Assembly (NCBI GenBank): GCA_002238725.1
Contig: MPMX01000009.1
Location: 36,793-100,792 of the forward strand
Length of the DNA stretch: 64,000 nt
Direction: 5' to 3'
From: Rhodospirillaceae bacterium bin65
GTDB taxonomy: Bacteria > Pseudomonadota > Alphaproteobacteria > Bin65
Shown here piece after piece: positions 43,616-53,034 of the stretch (positions within the stretch are counted from its first letter, which is position 1; every line of letters starts with the position of its first letter). Under the pieces are notes generated by a model. The model had not been told where the DNA came from and did not search any database. It saw only the letters and a list, made by a program, of their open reading frames with translations. The position numbers and the translations under genes were made by a program.

Positions 43616-44440
43616 TCAGGAGGCCAGATCGCGGTGCTTCGCCAGAAACGGCAGCAGGGCGGCTTCGAACTCGGCCGGTTTTTCCAGATTGATCAGATGG
43701 CCGGCGCGCGGCACGACGACGAATTCCGAGCCTTCGATTTTCTCGTGCAGGCCGCGGCCGATTTCCGGCGTGGTCAGGGAATCGCCGTCGCCGTAGACCA
43801 GCAGGGTCGGCGCCCGGATCGATTCGAGCTCGGCGGTGCGCTCGAACATCGAGGTCGCGCGCACCGTCTTCATGTAGCTTTCCTTGTGCAGCGCCGCCAT
43901 GCTGGCGACCAGCCGTTGATATTGCTCTTCGGTCGCGTCCGGCCCGCGCAGGGTCGTCGCGACGACCGGGGCGATATCCTTTGGCTCCTTGCCCTCCTCG
44001 GCGAGCGGTTTCAGGCGCAGCGCGACGAAGCGTTCGCGCTCCGCCGGCGAGAAATTGCTCTGTCCGGCGAAGGTCGCCACCAGGGCCAGCGTTGCGATGC
44101 GGTCGGGATAGAGGGCGTGGAAGTCCTGGGCGATCCGTCCGCCCATCGACAGGCCGCACAGATGGGCTTTCTCGACGCCGTAATGGTCGAGCAGGCGCGC
44201 AAGATCGTGCGAGAAATCGCTGAAATCGAGCGGTCCGTCGTAATCGTCGCTGTCGCCGTAGCCGCGGGCGTCCCACGAGACCGCCCGGAAGCCGTGCCCG
44301 GCGAAGGACTCGACCTGCTCCGTCCAGTTGGTCCGGTTGCCGCCGATGCCGTGCATGAAGACGAGCAGCGGCCCCTCGCCGGCCTCGTCGACGGCGATGT
44401 CCGGCGGGCCGGGGATTTTCCTGAACTGGATGGCGGTCAT
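43616..44440 (-). CDS. Alpha/beta-hydrolase (3-oxoadipate enol-lactonase-like)
   Basis: 274-residue hydrolase. The oxyanion HGIGGNRTNW, the nucleophile GLSMGGRIAQ and the late Asp (YGDGDSLT) and His (RAGHLINLE) form the triad. PcaD-like and ester hydrolases share this pattern; a specific substrate is not clear. It follows the second permease gene by 43 bp and precedes the arylformamidase-type gene by 5 bp in the same operon, so it probably acts on the imported compound. Confidence 0.88.
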   Translation of the reverse strand: MTAIQFRKIPGPPDIAVDEAGEGPLLVFMHGIGGNRTNWTEQVESFAGHGFRAVSWDARGYGDSDDYDGPLDFSDFSHDLARLLDHYGVEKAHLCGLSMGGRIAQDFHALYPDRIATLALVATFAGQSNFSPAERERFVALRLKPLAEEGKEPKDIAPVVATTLRGPDATEEQYQRLVASMAALHKESYMKTVRATSMFERTAELESIRAPTLLVYGDGDSLTTPEIGRGLHEKIEGSEFVVVPRAGHLINLEKPAEFEAALLPFLAKHRDLAS

Positions 44441-44483
44441 CGGTCGAACCTCAATTCTCGGCCGCAGGCTTCGCGCCCGCGGG

Positions 44484-45275
44484 TCAGTTGTAGCGCACCT
44501 TGCGGGCCAGCGGATCGATTACCAGCTTTTCGCCGGCGATGAACAGGATCACGACGGCGAAGCAGGCGGCGAAGACGGTGGCGGCGTCGGACAGGGTCTG
44601 CGCCCGCAGCATCAGGAAGCCGAGGCCGCTCTCGGTGCCGAACAACTCGGCGACCAATGCGATCTTCCAGCCGACGCCGTAGGCGATGCGCAAGGCCGCC
44701 ACGATGTAGGGCATGAGCAGCGGGATGGTGACCAGAAAGAGCGTCTTGCGCCGGGACCGGGTGAAGCTGCGCGCCATTTCCACGGCCTCGGCGTCGAGCT
44801 CGCGCAGGCCCTGGGCGACGTTGACCAGGCAGAAGGGCGTGAGGATGGCGACCTCGACGAAGATAATCGTCTCGTGGGAGGGGCCGAACCAGATGCTGGC
44901 GACGATCGCCCAGCCGACCGAGGGAAAGGCGTTCAGGAAGGGCTGGATGCGGCCGTAGACGATGATGTCGAGCGCCGGCCAGCGCCGCGGCAGGAAGGCG
45001 AGCAGGGTGCCCAGCAGGACCGCGGCGATCACCGAAACGACGACGCGCAGCGTGCTGGTGAGCGTGTGCGCGAGTTGGTCCGGTTCGGTGAACAGTTCGG
45101 CGGTTGCGACCGCGACCGTCCACGGGTCGGGCATCACCGCCTCGGAGAGATCGCGCGCGACCGCCCACCAGCCGACGACGGCGGCGACGATCAGCCCTTC
45201 GGCAAGCGCGACCGGCAGCGGCCGGATGCCGGCGGACGCCGCTGCGGCGCGGGACGGGGCGACGTCAGCCGGCAT
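44484..45275 (-). CDS. ABC transporter permease (nitrate/sulfonate/taurine type), second
   Basis: 263-residue permease with six helices. The EAA-type loop ELDAEAVEMARSFTRSRRKT and following TIPLLMPYIVAALRIAYGVG are typical, with VGWAIVASIWFG before it. It overlaps the first permease gene by 11 bp. Two different permeases in one operon suggest a heterodimeric transporter. Confidence 0.9.
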   Translation of the reverse strand: MPADVAPSRAAAASAGIRPLPVALAEGLIVAAVVGWWAVARDLSEAVMPDPWTVAVATAELFTEPDQLAHTLTSTLRVVVSVIAAVLLGTLLAFLPRRWPALDIIVYGRIQPFLNAFPSVGWAIVASIWFGPSHETIIFVEVAILTPFCLVNVAQGLRELDAEAVEMARSFTRSRRKTLFLVTIPLLMPYIVAALRIAYGVGWKIALVAELFGTESGLGFLMLRAQTLSDAATVFAACFAVVILFIAGEKLVIDPLARKVRYN

Positions 45276-46053
45276 GGTGGCGCGCCAGGCGCTTCTGGAC
45301 CGGATCGAAGACGAACTGCTCCACGCTGTAGACGAAGGCGATGATGATCAGGATGATGCCGAAGATCAGCGGTGTATCGAAATCGTTGCGCGCCAGGTTG
45401 AGCAGATAGCCCAGCCCGCTGTTGCCGCCGAACAGTTCGGCGGTCAGCGCCACCTTCCAGGACACGCCGAAGCTGATGCGCAGCGTCGCGAACATGAAGG
45501 GGAACAGCGACGGCAGCACGAGAAGCAGCAGGGCGCGCAGCCGCCGGCGCGAAAAGCTGCGCGCCATTTCCAGCAACTCCGGGTCCAGCGCCTCCAGCCC
45601 CTCGCGCATGTTGATGATGGCGAAGGGGATCAGCACCATGCTGATGACGAAGACGACGGTGAAGTCGTTCACGCCGAACCAGATGATCGCCAGCATGGTC
45701 CAGCCGATGCCGGGATAGGAATTCAGGAACGGCGTCAGGCGGCCGTGCATCATCCGCCGGGTCACGCGCAGATACCAGGGCAGCAGCGCCAGCGCGGAGC
45801 CGATGAAGAAGGAGATGACGACCGCGGCGATGATGTGCCCGAACGACCAGAACATGTGGCCGATCTCGTGCAGGTCGGTGAAGAACAGGCCGAGCCGCTC
45901 GGCGACCGCCCAGGGCCCCGGCATCTGGTAGCTCTCCACCGACGCGCCCCAGGCAGCCCAGGCGGCGAGTACGGCGAGCGTGAAGAAATGCGCCGCAAGG
46001 CGCGCATGGCGCCCTGCGGTGACGGCTACGGATTGCGACGCGGGTGCGTCCAA
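45265..46053 (-). CDS. ABC transporter permease (nitrate/sulfonate/taurine type), first
   Basis: 262-residue permease with six helices. The conserved loop LDPELLEMARSFSRRRLRAL and the LPSLFPFMFATLRISFGVSW segment are visible. The start is TTG (MDAPASQ); no ATG precedes the first helix. It follows the binding-protein gene by 25 bp. Confidence 0.88.
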   Translation of the reverse strand: MDAPASQSVAVTAGRHARLAAHFFTLAVLAAWAAWGASVESYQMPGPWAVAERLGLFFTDLHEIGHMFWSFGHIIAAVVISFFIGSALALLPWYLRVTRRMMHGRLTPFLNSYPGIGWTMLAIIWFGVNDFTVVFVISMVLIPFAIINMREGLEALDPELLEMARSFSRRRLRALLLLVLPSLFPFMFATLRISFGVSWKVALTAELFGGNSGLGYLLNLARNDFDTPLIFGIILIIIAFVYSVEQFVFDPVQKRLARHHAG

Positions 46054-46078
46054 GAAATTCGCCCGCGCGGGACCTCGA

Positions 46079-47104
46079 CTATTCGCGGACTGCGTGTTCC
46101 CAGACCACGTCGGCGGCCTTCGGCACCTTCTTGAGGATGCCCATCTCCTTGGCGCCGGACCAGATCGTCTCCATCGCCTTCATGTCGGCGTCGGACACCG
46201 CGCCCGGGAAGTAGGAATAATCCGACAGCCACGCCTTGAAATAGGCCGCGCTGATCTTGCCGCCCTTGGCGATCGCCGCGCCGACCTTGTCGGGGTTCTT
46301 CACGGCATATTGCACAGATTCGTACAGCATCCGGTTGAATTCCCGGAACGCCTCCGGCCGCTTGGCGAGCTTTTCGGGATAGGTCACGTTGACCGCGGCC
46401 ACGGTGTCGACGCCGTAGAGTTCCCGGATGTCCTTGTTGGTCCAGGCCAGCACCCGGTAGTTGCCGGAGCCGCGCGCCTTGTAGGCCTGGGAGTGGATCA
46501 GCGTGGCGGCGTCGACCCGGCCGGTCTCCAGCGCGGTCAGCAGCGCCGGGGCGGGAATCTGCACCCAGTTCATGTCGCCGCCCTTGTAGGACACGTTCAG
46601 CTTGTACTTCTTCAACAGCGCCAGGCGGATCCAGGTCGTGCCGGTCGCGCGCAAGGCGTAGTTGCCGATGGTCTTGCCCTTGAGGTCGGCCATGGTCTTG
46701 TAGGGGCTGTCCTTCTTGACCCAGATGCCGGCGCCGAGCCCGCCCTTGCCGGCGCGCAGGGCGCTGGACAGGACGACCAGCTTGAGTCCGCGCTTGGCCG
46801 CCAGCGGAATTGCCATGACGGCGTTCATGAGCACGTCGAAACGCTTGGTCGGCGTCGACTGGATCAGCGCCGGAATAGCGAGGGCCTTACCGTCGATCTC
46901 GATCTTGTCGGATTTCACGATGCCCTGCTTGATGGCGTAGAGCACGCCTTCGAGCGCCGGGTCGATCAAATAGCCATAAGTAACCTTTTCCTTGGCGGCG
47001 GCCGGCGCGGCCCCGAGCCCCAGCGCCAGGGCGCCGGCGCACAGGCCGGCGGCCAAACGGGCGGGCGCCCGGCGGCGCGCCGGCGAAAATTGACGTTCGA
47101 TCAT
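46079..47104 (-). CDS. ABC transporter substrate-binding protein (NMT1/taurine-like)
   Basis: 341-residue periplasmic binding protein with a signal peptide (AGLCAGALALGLGAAPAAA, cleavage near AAAKEK). It has the NMT1/SsuA pattern: PALEGVLYAIKQGIV, MADLKGKTIGNYALRATGTT, ALETGRVDAATLI. The ligand could be a sulfonate, pyrimidine or aromatic; it is not defined. The start overlaps the ATPase stop (ATGA). Confidence 0.88.
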   Translation of the reverse strand: MIERQFSPARRRAPARLAAGLCAGALALGLGAAPAAAKEKVTYGYLIDPALEGVLYAIKQGIVKSDKIEIDGKALAIPALIQSTPTKRFDVLMNAVMAIPLAAKRGLKLVVLSSALRAGKGGLGAGIWVKKDSPYKTMADLKGKTIGNYALRATGTTWIRLALLKKYKLNVSYKGGDMNWVQIPAPALLTALETGRVDAATLIHSQAYKARGSGNYRVLAWTNKDIRELYGVDTVAAVNVTYPEKLAKRPEAFREFNRMLYESVQYAVKNPDKVGAAIAKGGKISAAYFKAWLSDYSYFPGAVSDADMKAMETIWSGAKEMGILKKVPKAADVVWEHAVRE

Positions 47105-47925
47105 ACTGTTTCTCCCTCCAGATTGCCTTCGCCCGGTTCCAGACGGCGGAACAGGCGCACCAATTCATCCCGTTGCTCGCGCAGGCTGGGCGTGCTGCCG
47201 ATATCGCGCGGGCGCGCTTCGTCGATCTCCAGTATGTCGAGGACCGACGTCGGCTTGTTAGACAATAGCAGGATGCGGTCGGCAAGCACCAAGGCTTCGT
47301 CGATATCGTGGGTGACGAACACGATGGTCTTGCCGGTCTCGCGCCAGATGCGGATGATCTCCTGGCGCATGCGCCGCCGCGTGTTGAGGTCGAGGGCGGA
47401 AAACGGCTCGTCCATCAGGATGATGTCGGGCTCGACCGAAAGGGCCCGGGCGATCGCCACGCGCTGGCGCTCGCCGCCGGACAGCATCGCCGGAAACTTG
47501 CGGGCGTCGGCGGCGAGGCCGACCAGATCGAGCAGTTGCCCGGCCGCGGCCGCCTTTTCCGCCGCGGTCATGCCGTCGAAGCGCAGGTCCATGCCGAGTG
47601 CGACGTTGCCGAGCGCGGTCCGCCAGGGCACCAGGCGCGGCGACTGGAAGACATAGGCCAGCCGGTCCCAGGCTTCGGCCGGCGTCCGGCCCTCGATCTC
47701 GACCCGGCCGCCCTGGATCGCCAGCAGGTCGCCCATCAGCCGCAGCGAGGTGGACTTGCCGCAGCCGCTCGGCCCCAGGATGCACAGGAACTCGCCGGCC
47801 TCGACATCGAAAGACAGCCGGTCGTAGATCGTTTCGTCGCCGAAGCGGACGGTGACCTCGTCAAAGCGGATGACGGGTTCGGCGGCCCCGGCGCCGGCCC
47901 CGGCGCCGGCATCGGCCCCGGTCAT
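47101..47925 (-). CDS. ABC transporter ATPase (nitrate/sulfonate/taurine type)
   Basis: 274-residue ATPase. Walker A GPSGCGKST, Q-loop YVFQSPRLVPW, signature LSGGERQRVAIARAL, Walker B ILMDEPFSALD and H-loop FVTHDIDEAL are all present. An Ala/Gly/Asp-rich N-terminal tail (MTGADAGAGAGAGAA) comes from a GC-rich simple repeat. It follows the AI-2E-type permease gene by 3 bp. Confidence 0.92.
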   Translation of the reverse strand: MTGADAGAGAGAGAAEPVIRFDEVTVRFGDETIYDRLSFDVEAGEFLCILGPSGCGKSTSLRLMGDLLAIQGGRVEIEGRTPAEAWDRLAYVFQSPRLVPWRTALGNVALGMDLRFDGMTAAEKAAAAGQLLDLVGLAADARKFPAMLSGGERQRVAIARALSVEPDIILMDEPFSALDLNTRRRMRQEIIRIWRETGKTIVFVTHDIDEALVLADRILLLSNKPTSVLDILEIDEARPRDIGSTPSLREQRDELVRLFRRLEPGEGNLEGETV

Positions 47926-47928
47926 CGG

Positions 47929-49125
47929 CTATTCTGCCGGCCGCGCGGCCGGCACCGCACGGGTCGAATCGATCCTGCCGTTGGCCGAAAGCATGACGGC
48001 AAGCGGCCGGGTCGAATCGAACTTGGCCAGCACGATATTGAGGATGACCATGATCGGCACGCACAGGAACATGCCGATGATGCCCCAGATGCTGCCCCAC
48101 AGGATCAGCGACATGATGATGACCAGCGAGCTCAGGTTCAGCGACCGGCCCATCATGCGCGGCTCGACGAAATTGTTGATCACGGTCGGGATCGCGATCA
48201 GCACGACGATCACCGAAACGATCAGCGGAACGCTGGTGAACTGCACGATCATCAGCACGGCCGGGAAGAACAAGGCAAGGATCGCGCCGATGGTCGGGAT
48301 GTAGTTCAACAGGAAGAACAGGACGGCCCAGAACTCTGCGAAATCGACCCCTGCCGCCTTCATCGCGGCATAGCACAGCACCGCCACCGCCGCCGACAGC
48401 CAGGTCTTGATCCGCATGTAGGTGTTGATGTCCTCGCCGATCTCCCGGATCGCTAGGCGCAGGTTCTCCCGGTGGGTGTCGGTCCGGGCGAGCGCGTTCA
48501 GCTTGCGCCCGAAGGTCCAGGTTTCGAGCAGCAGGAACAGGACATAGACGATGATGAGGCCCATATCCTGGACCAGGCCGCCGATCGCGCCGGCCGCGCG
48601 CGAGACATATTCCTGCGGCCGCAGGTTGGCGATGAACTCGCGCAGCGGGTTCTCGCCCTCGTAGCCGACCAGCTTCAGACTGTTGCCGATAATGTCGTTG
48701 ATCCGGTCCTGGTATTTCGGGATCGAGGCGATGACCCCGCTGATGCTGGAATTGATCAGCACCACGATCAGCGTGATCGCCAGGACGGTCGCCGCGATGG
48801 CCAGGACCATCGCGATCGCGTCCGGCACCGGGACACGGGTGTATTTTGCGCTCTGTTTGAAGGATTCCTTGAGCGCGATCATCAGGTACCAGATCGCGAC
48901 GGCGACGACGAAGGGCACCAGGAAATCCCGCCCGACGACCAGGACGAAGAACAGCAGCGCGACCAGGCCGAGCGCGGCGCAGATGGCGAGAAACCGCAGC
49001 ATCGCCGTGGATTTGGCAATGGCGAACAGCGGCGCCCGCCGCTCGTCCTCCGTCGGCGCGGCCGCGGGGGCCGGGCCGGTTTCGGCCGCAGGGGTTGCGC
49101 CGTCCGGCCGGGGGGCGTCGGTCAT
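47929..49125 (-). CDS. AI-2E family membrane transporter
   Basis: 398-residue membrane protein of the AI-2E (PerM) family. Eight helices can be traced, with the typical VVGRDFLVPFVVAVAIWYLM start, the soluble middle with YQDRINDIIGNSLKLVGYEG, and FFLLNYIPTIGAILALFFPA plus NNFVEPRMMGRSLNLSSLVI at the end. A Pro/Ala-rich 25-residue cytoplasmic tail precedes the first helix. Family members export small molecules or act as sodium/proton antiporters. It is the first gene of the leftward operon with the ABC transporter. Confidence 0.9.
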   Translation of the reverse strand: MTDAPRPDGATPAAETGPAPAAAPTEDERRAPLFAIAKSTAMLRFLAICAALGLVALLFFVLVVGRDFLVPFVVAVAIWYLMIALKESFKQSAKYTRVPVPDAIAMVLAIAATVLAITLIVVLINSSISGVIASIPKYQDRINDIIGNSLKLVGYEGENPLREFIANLRPQEYVSRAAGAIGGLVQDMGLIIVYVLFLLLETWTFGRKLNALARTDTHRENLRLAIREIGEDINTYMRIKTWLSAAVAVLCYAAMKAAGVDFAEFWAVLFFLLNYIPTIGAILALFFPAVLMIVQFTSVPLIVSVIVVLIAIPTVINNFVEPRMMGRSLNLSSLVIIMSLILWGSIWGIIGMFLCVPIMVILNIVLAKFDSTRPLAVMLSANGRIDSTRAVPAARPAE

Positions 49126-49464
49126 GCAGCGGCCCTGTAATACGGGTTCAACATTCTGCCATTCTCATGCGCCCTGCCGGCAAAGCCAACCGGGCCGGCG
49201 ATCAATCCTGCGTCATGCCGGGCAGCGGTCCCCGGCCCCGGGGCCGGGTCGGCGTTCGCAGCCGGATGCAGGGCTGTGTGCGGTCCGGCCCATCGGGAGG
49301 AACAATGCCGGTCGACGGCCTGCGGATCAAGCGCTGCCGGCCCTGCGGCGGCGCCGGAATCCGCGGCCGTCGTATAGCCCTGCGGTTGACGCGCGCGGGC
49401 CCAGCGGCGATCATAAAAGCTGAAGTTCCGAGGAACGATCGAGGCACAAGGGAGAGGAAGCCCC
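49126..49464. other. Divergent intergenic region
   Basis: 339 bp between the AI-2E gene and the TRAP binding-protein gene. It should hold both promoters. I see no convincing promoter box, repeat or small gene. Confidence 0.4.
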
Positions 49465-50523
49465 ATGAAGAAAGTTTTCGTTGCTGGCATTCTGGCGGCG
49501 GGCGCCGCCGCAATGGGCCTTGCGGCCGCGCCGGCCCAGGCCAAGACCAAATTGTTGTTCTGCAGCTTCGTGACGCCGAAGCATGTGATCAACCATGGCG
49601 TGCTTGTGCCGTGGCTGAAAGATATCGAGAAAGCGACAGAAGGCCGGGTTTCCGTCCGAATCGTCCAGGCCTGCCGGATGGCGCCGCCGCCGCTTCAGAT
49701 GGTGATGGTGCAGAAGGGCACCGCCGACGGCGCGTTCGTGTTCAACGCCTTCCTGCGCAAGCTGATCCCGTCGACCCAGATCAGCATCCATCCGCAGATG
49801 GCCGTCACCGGCGTCGGCCGCTCGGTCGCCCTGTGGCGCATGTACCAGAAATTCTTCAAGGACAAGGCGAACTATAAGGACATCGAAATGGTCGGCTATT
49901 TCGGCGCGCCGGACGGCCTGTGGTATTCCATGTCCGACAAGCCGCTGCTGTCGAAAGCGTCGCTCAAGACGATCAAGACCTGGACGCTGCCGTCGATCCC
50001 GGCCCAGGCGCTGAAGCTGACCGGCGCCAACATCGTTCCCGGCCCGGCCGTGCGCATCTACCCGATCGTCTCGAAGGGCGTGGTCGACGCCTTCGTCGGC
50101 CTGACCCCGGGCGACCTGCTCGCGTTCAAGATCGACAAATACGCCAAATCCGGCACCGAGATTCCGGCCGGCTGGTTCGGCGCCTCCTTCTCGACCTTCT
50201 GGAACAAGAAGAAGTGGGACACGATTCCCGAAAAGGACCAGAAGATCATCTGGAGCATGGCCGGCGCGAAACTGGGCTGGCGCAGCCTGGCGTGGGACGA
50301 GTTGAAAGCGAAAACGACCAAGCGTTTCCTGAAAACGCGCAAGATCCATACCATGCCGGAAGCGGAAATGGCGAAGTTCCGCAAAGACTGGGCGCCGCTG
50401 TTTGCCGACTGGATAAAATCGATCAACGCCATGGGCGTCGATGGCAAGGCGGCGATGGCCTACTACAAGTCGCAGACGACGGCCGTCGATGCCGAGGTGC
50501 TGAAGCGGCTGGCCGGCAAATAG
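49465..50523 (+). CDS. Orphan TRAP-type substrate-binding protein (DctP-like)
   Basis: 352-residue periplasmic binding protein with a clear signal peptide (VAGILAAGAAAMGLAAAPAQA). It resembles the DctP family (GVLVPWLKDIEKATEGRVSV, MVQKGTADGAF, then WNKKKWDTIPEKDQKIIWSM). No DctQ or DctM gene accompanies it. The ATG follows GGGAGAGGAAG. It may serve a transporter encoded elsewhere or act as a sensor protein. It is followed by a large hairpin and then the KamA-type gene. Confidence 0.85.
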   Translation: MKKVFVAGILAAGAAAMGLAAAPAQAKTKLLFCSFVTPKHVINHGVLVPWLKDIEKATEGRVSVRIVQACRMAPPPLQMVMVQKGTADGAFVFNAFLRKLIPSTQISIHPQMAVTGVGRSVALWRMYQKFFKDKANYKDIEMVGYFGAPDGLWYSMSDKPLLSKASLKTIKTWTLPSIPAQALKLTGANIVPGPAVRIYPIVSKGVVDAFVGLTPGDLLAFKIDKYAKSGTEIPAGWFGASFSTFWNKKKWDTIPEKDQKIIWSMAGAKLGWRSLAWDELKAKTTKRFLKTRKIHTMPEAEMAKFRKDWAPLFADWIKSINAMGVDGKAAMAYYKSQTTAVDAEVLKRLAGK

Positions 50524-50578
50524 CCGCCGGCTGAACCGGCCCTGCGCCGGGATGGCCGGAACCGGTCGGAGTTGGAAA

Positions 50579-50620
50579 GCCGGACCGGAGGCGCCGCAGC
50601 CCGGCGCCTTCCGGTCCGGC
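50579..50620 (+). terminator. Large GC-rich hairpin after the TRAP binding-protein gene
   Basis: The arms GCCGGACCGGAGGCGCC and GGCGCCTTCCGGTCCGGC pair over 17 bp with a single bulge and a 7-base loop. No T run follows, so it may be a transcript-stabilising or rho-assisted structure. Confidence 0.5.
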
Positions 50621-50809
50621 TCCGCGGCTGCTGCCCTGATTCCCGGGATGCGGGACTTGCGGAAACCGCGGAGTCCGGTTGTTTCTGCGCCAGAAAATGG
50701 TAAAATGCGCGTCGGCTCAAAGGCACGGAAAGTGAGCGAATTTATGAGAATTTAGGCCTCGGTCCCCGGCGGACCGGGGCAGGACGTTTGCATGGGAGAG
50801 GATGAGACG

Positions 50810-52207
50810 ATGAATGTTCAAGTCATTTCTGGTCCGGCCAAAGATTCTGCTGGGTCCCGGACGAACCGTTCGCCCGCCCAGAATGGCATCGAACGGCCGA
50901 ATGGAAAGTTCCAGGCGCTGACGGCAAGGAACCTGGATTCGATCACCGAGTTCGGCAACGTGACCGGCGACGACCTGTTCGCCATGCGCGTCGTCAGCTC
51001 CGTCCTGCCGTTCCGCACCAACCGCTACGTCATCGAGCACCTGATCGACTGGGAACGGGTTCCCGACGATCCGATCTACCAGCTTGTCTTTCCGCAGAAG
51101 GGCATGCTCGCCGACCGGGATTTCCGGCGGGTCGCCGACCTCATGGTCCGCGAGGCGCCCCGGCCCGAGATCGATCGCGCGATCTTCGATATCCGCGCCG
51201 GGCTCAATCCGCATCCGGCCGGGCAGCGGGAGTTCAACATCCCCAGCGAGGACGACGAAGTCTTCGAGGGCCTGCAGCACAAGTACCGCGAGACCGTCCT
51301 GTTCTTCCCGAGCCAGGGCCAGACCTGCCACGCCTATTGCACCTTCTGTTTCCGCTGGGCCCAGTTCGTCGGCGACAAGGAGCTGAAAATCTCCTCGAAG
51401 GACGCCGAGGGCCTGCACCGCTATATCGCTGCCCATCCGCAGGTCTCGGATCTGCTGATGACCGGCGGCGACCCGATGATCATGAAGACGCGGGTGATGG
51501 AAGGCTATCTCCGGCCCTTCGTCGACGATCCGGCGCTCGGGCATGTCCAGAACATCCGGATCGGCACCAAGGCGCTGACCTTCTGGCCGCACCGCTTCGT
51601 CCATGACGAGGACGCCGACGACATGCTGCGGCTGCTCGAAGCGATCGTGCGCTCGGGCCGCCATGTCGCGATCATGGCGCATTTCAACCACTGGCAGGAG
51701 TTGCGGACCAACGTGGTGCGCGAAGCGGTCCGCCGCATTCGCGATACCGGCGCGGTGATTCGCGGCCAGGCGCCGCTGCTCGCCCATATCAACAACGATC
51801 CCGACATCTGGGCCCGGTTGTGGCGCGAGCAGGTCCGCCTCGGCATCATCCCCTATTACATGTTCGTGGAGCGGGATACCGGCGCGAAACAGTATTTCGA
51901 GGTGCCGCTGGAGCGCTGCTGGGAGGTTTTCCGCGGCGCGGTGGAGCAGGTCTCCGGCCTCGCCCGCACCGTGCGCGGCCCGAGCATGAGCGCGACGCCC
52001 GGCAAGGTCGAGGTGCTCGGCGTCCAGGAAGTCGGCGGCGAAAAGGTCTTCGTGCTGCGCTTCCTGCAGGGCCGCGATCCCGACTGGGTCGGCCGGCCCT
52101 TCTTCGCGAAATACGATCCGCAGGCGACCTGGCTCGACGGGCTGGAGCCCGCCTTCGGCGAAAACGCCTTCTTCTTCGAGGAAGGCCTGCGCGCGATGAC
52201 CGGGTAA
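50810..52207 (+). CDS. KamA-family radical SAM aminomutase (lysine 2,3-aminomutase-like)
   Basis: 465-residue radical SAM enzyme. The cluster-binding Cys173, Cys177 and Cys180 (CHAYCTFC) and following FRW are of the KamA type; LLMTGGDPMIM and the later RGQAPLLAHINNDPD and ARTVRGPSMSATPGKVEV segments also fit. Members use SAM, 4Fe-4S and PLP to shift an amino group on lysine, glutamate or another amino acid. The PLP lysine cannot be assigned with certainty. ATG at 50810 has GAGAGG upstream; an in-frame ATG at 50792 is also possible. No beta-lysine acetyltransferase (AblB) gene is next to it. Confidence 0.82.
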   Translation: MNVQVISGPAKDSAGSRTNRSPAQNGIERPNGKFQALTARNLDSITEFGNVTGDDLFAMRVVSSVLPFRTNRYVIEHLIDWERVPDDPIYQLVFPQKGMLADRDFRRVADLMVREAPRPEIDRAIFDIRAGLNPHPAGQREFNIPSEDDEVFEGLQHKYRETVLFFPSQGQTCHAYCTFCFRWAQFVGDKELKISSKDAEGLHRYIAAHPQVSDLLMTGGDPMIMKTRVMEGYLRPFVDDPALGHVQNIRIGTKALTFWPHRFVHDEDADDMLRLLEAIVRSGRHVAIMAHFNHWQELRTNVVREAVRRIRDTGAVIRGQAPLLAHINNDPDIWARLWREQVRLGIIPYYMFVERDTGAKQYFEVPLERCWEVFRGAVEQVSGLARTVRGPSMSATPGKVEVLGVQEVGGEKVFVLRFLQGRDPDWVGRPFFAKYDPQATWLDGLEPAFGENAFFFEEGLRAMTG

Positions 52208-52275
52208 AACTGCCACCGGGTAGACCTGCCCCGGGGTAGACCGGCCCCTGCTGCGGTCCGTTCGCGGCGGCGGCC

Positions 52276-53034
52276 CTATTCGGCGGCTTCGGCCTGCCCG
52301 GAATCGTCGCCGAACCGGGCAAACGCGCCGGTGAACGCCTTGCGCTCGGGGAACCGGTAGGTCTTGCTCTTGCTCGTGGTCTTGCCCAGCTCGACCACGG
52401 CCTCGGCCAGCTTGACCGCGCAGACGACGCCGTCGAGCACCGGAAGGCCGAGCTCCTCCTCGAGCTCGTCGGCGAATTCCGCGAAGCCGGCGCAGCCGAG
52501 CAGGATGGCCTCGGCATCGTCCTCCGCCACCGCCCGGCGCGCCTCTTCGCGCAGCGTTTCCAGCGCGCCCGCCGGGTCTCTTTCGATGTCGAGGACGTAG
52601 AGCGGCGTGGTCCGCACGTTGACCACCTTGTGGCTGAAGCCGTAGTTCGCGACCATTTCCTCGAGCATGGTCTTGATGCGCGGGATGACGGTGACGATCG
52701 AGAACCGCGCCGCCAGGATCGACGCGGTGTAGAGCGAGGCTTCCGCGATGCCGATCACCGGCTTGCGCGTGACCTCGCGCGCGGCGTGCAGGCCGGGGTC
52801 GCCGTAGCAGGCGACGATATAGGCGTCGCAGCCCTCGCGGTCGCCCAGGCGGACCTCGTCGATCACCCCCGGCGCGCACAGGAACTCGTCGTAATAGGAT
52901 TCGATCGAGGCCGGGCCGAAAGACGGGCTGACCGCCACGATCTCGGTCCCCTCCCGCGCGACCGACCGGCCGGCGGCGCCGATCGAATCGGTCATTTCCC
53001 AGGTCGTGTTGGGGTTGATGATCTTGATCTTCAT
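52276..53034 (-). CDS. Hydantoin/Asp-Glu racemase family protein
   Basis: 252-residue racemase of the HyuE type. The start IKIINPNTTWEMTDSI, the first active Cys in YIVACYGDPGL and the second in AILLGCAGFAEFAD are in the expected places, and VLDGVVCAVKLAEAVV closes the domain. It would racemise hydantoins or amino-acid-like acids with two Cys bases. ATG at 53034 follows AGGAGG. HyuA/HyuB genes lie 5 kb away, so it may belong to the same physiological theme. It converges on the KamA-type gene. Confidence 0.87.
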   Translation of the reverse strand: MKIKIINPNTTWEMTDSIGAAGRSVAREGTEIVAVSPSFGPASIESYYDEFLCAPGVIDEVRLGDREGCDAYIVACYGDPGLHAAREVTRKPVIGIAEASLYTASILAARFSIVTVIPRIKTMLEEMVANYGFSHKVVNVRTTPLYVLDIERDPAGALETLREEARRAVAEDDAEAILLGCAGFAEFADELEEELGLPVLDGVVCAVKLAEAVVELGKTTSKSKTYRFPERKAFTGAFARFGDDSGQAEAAE

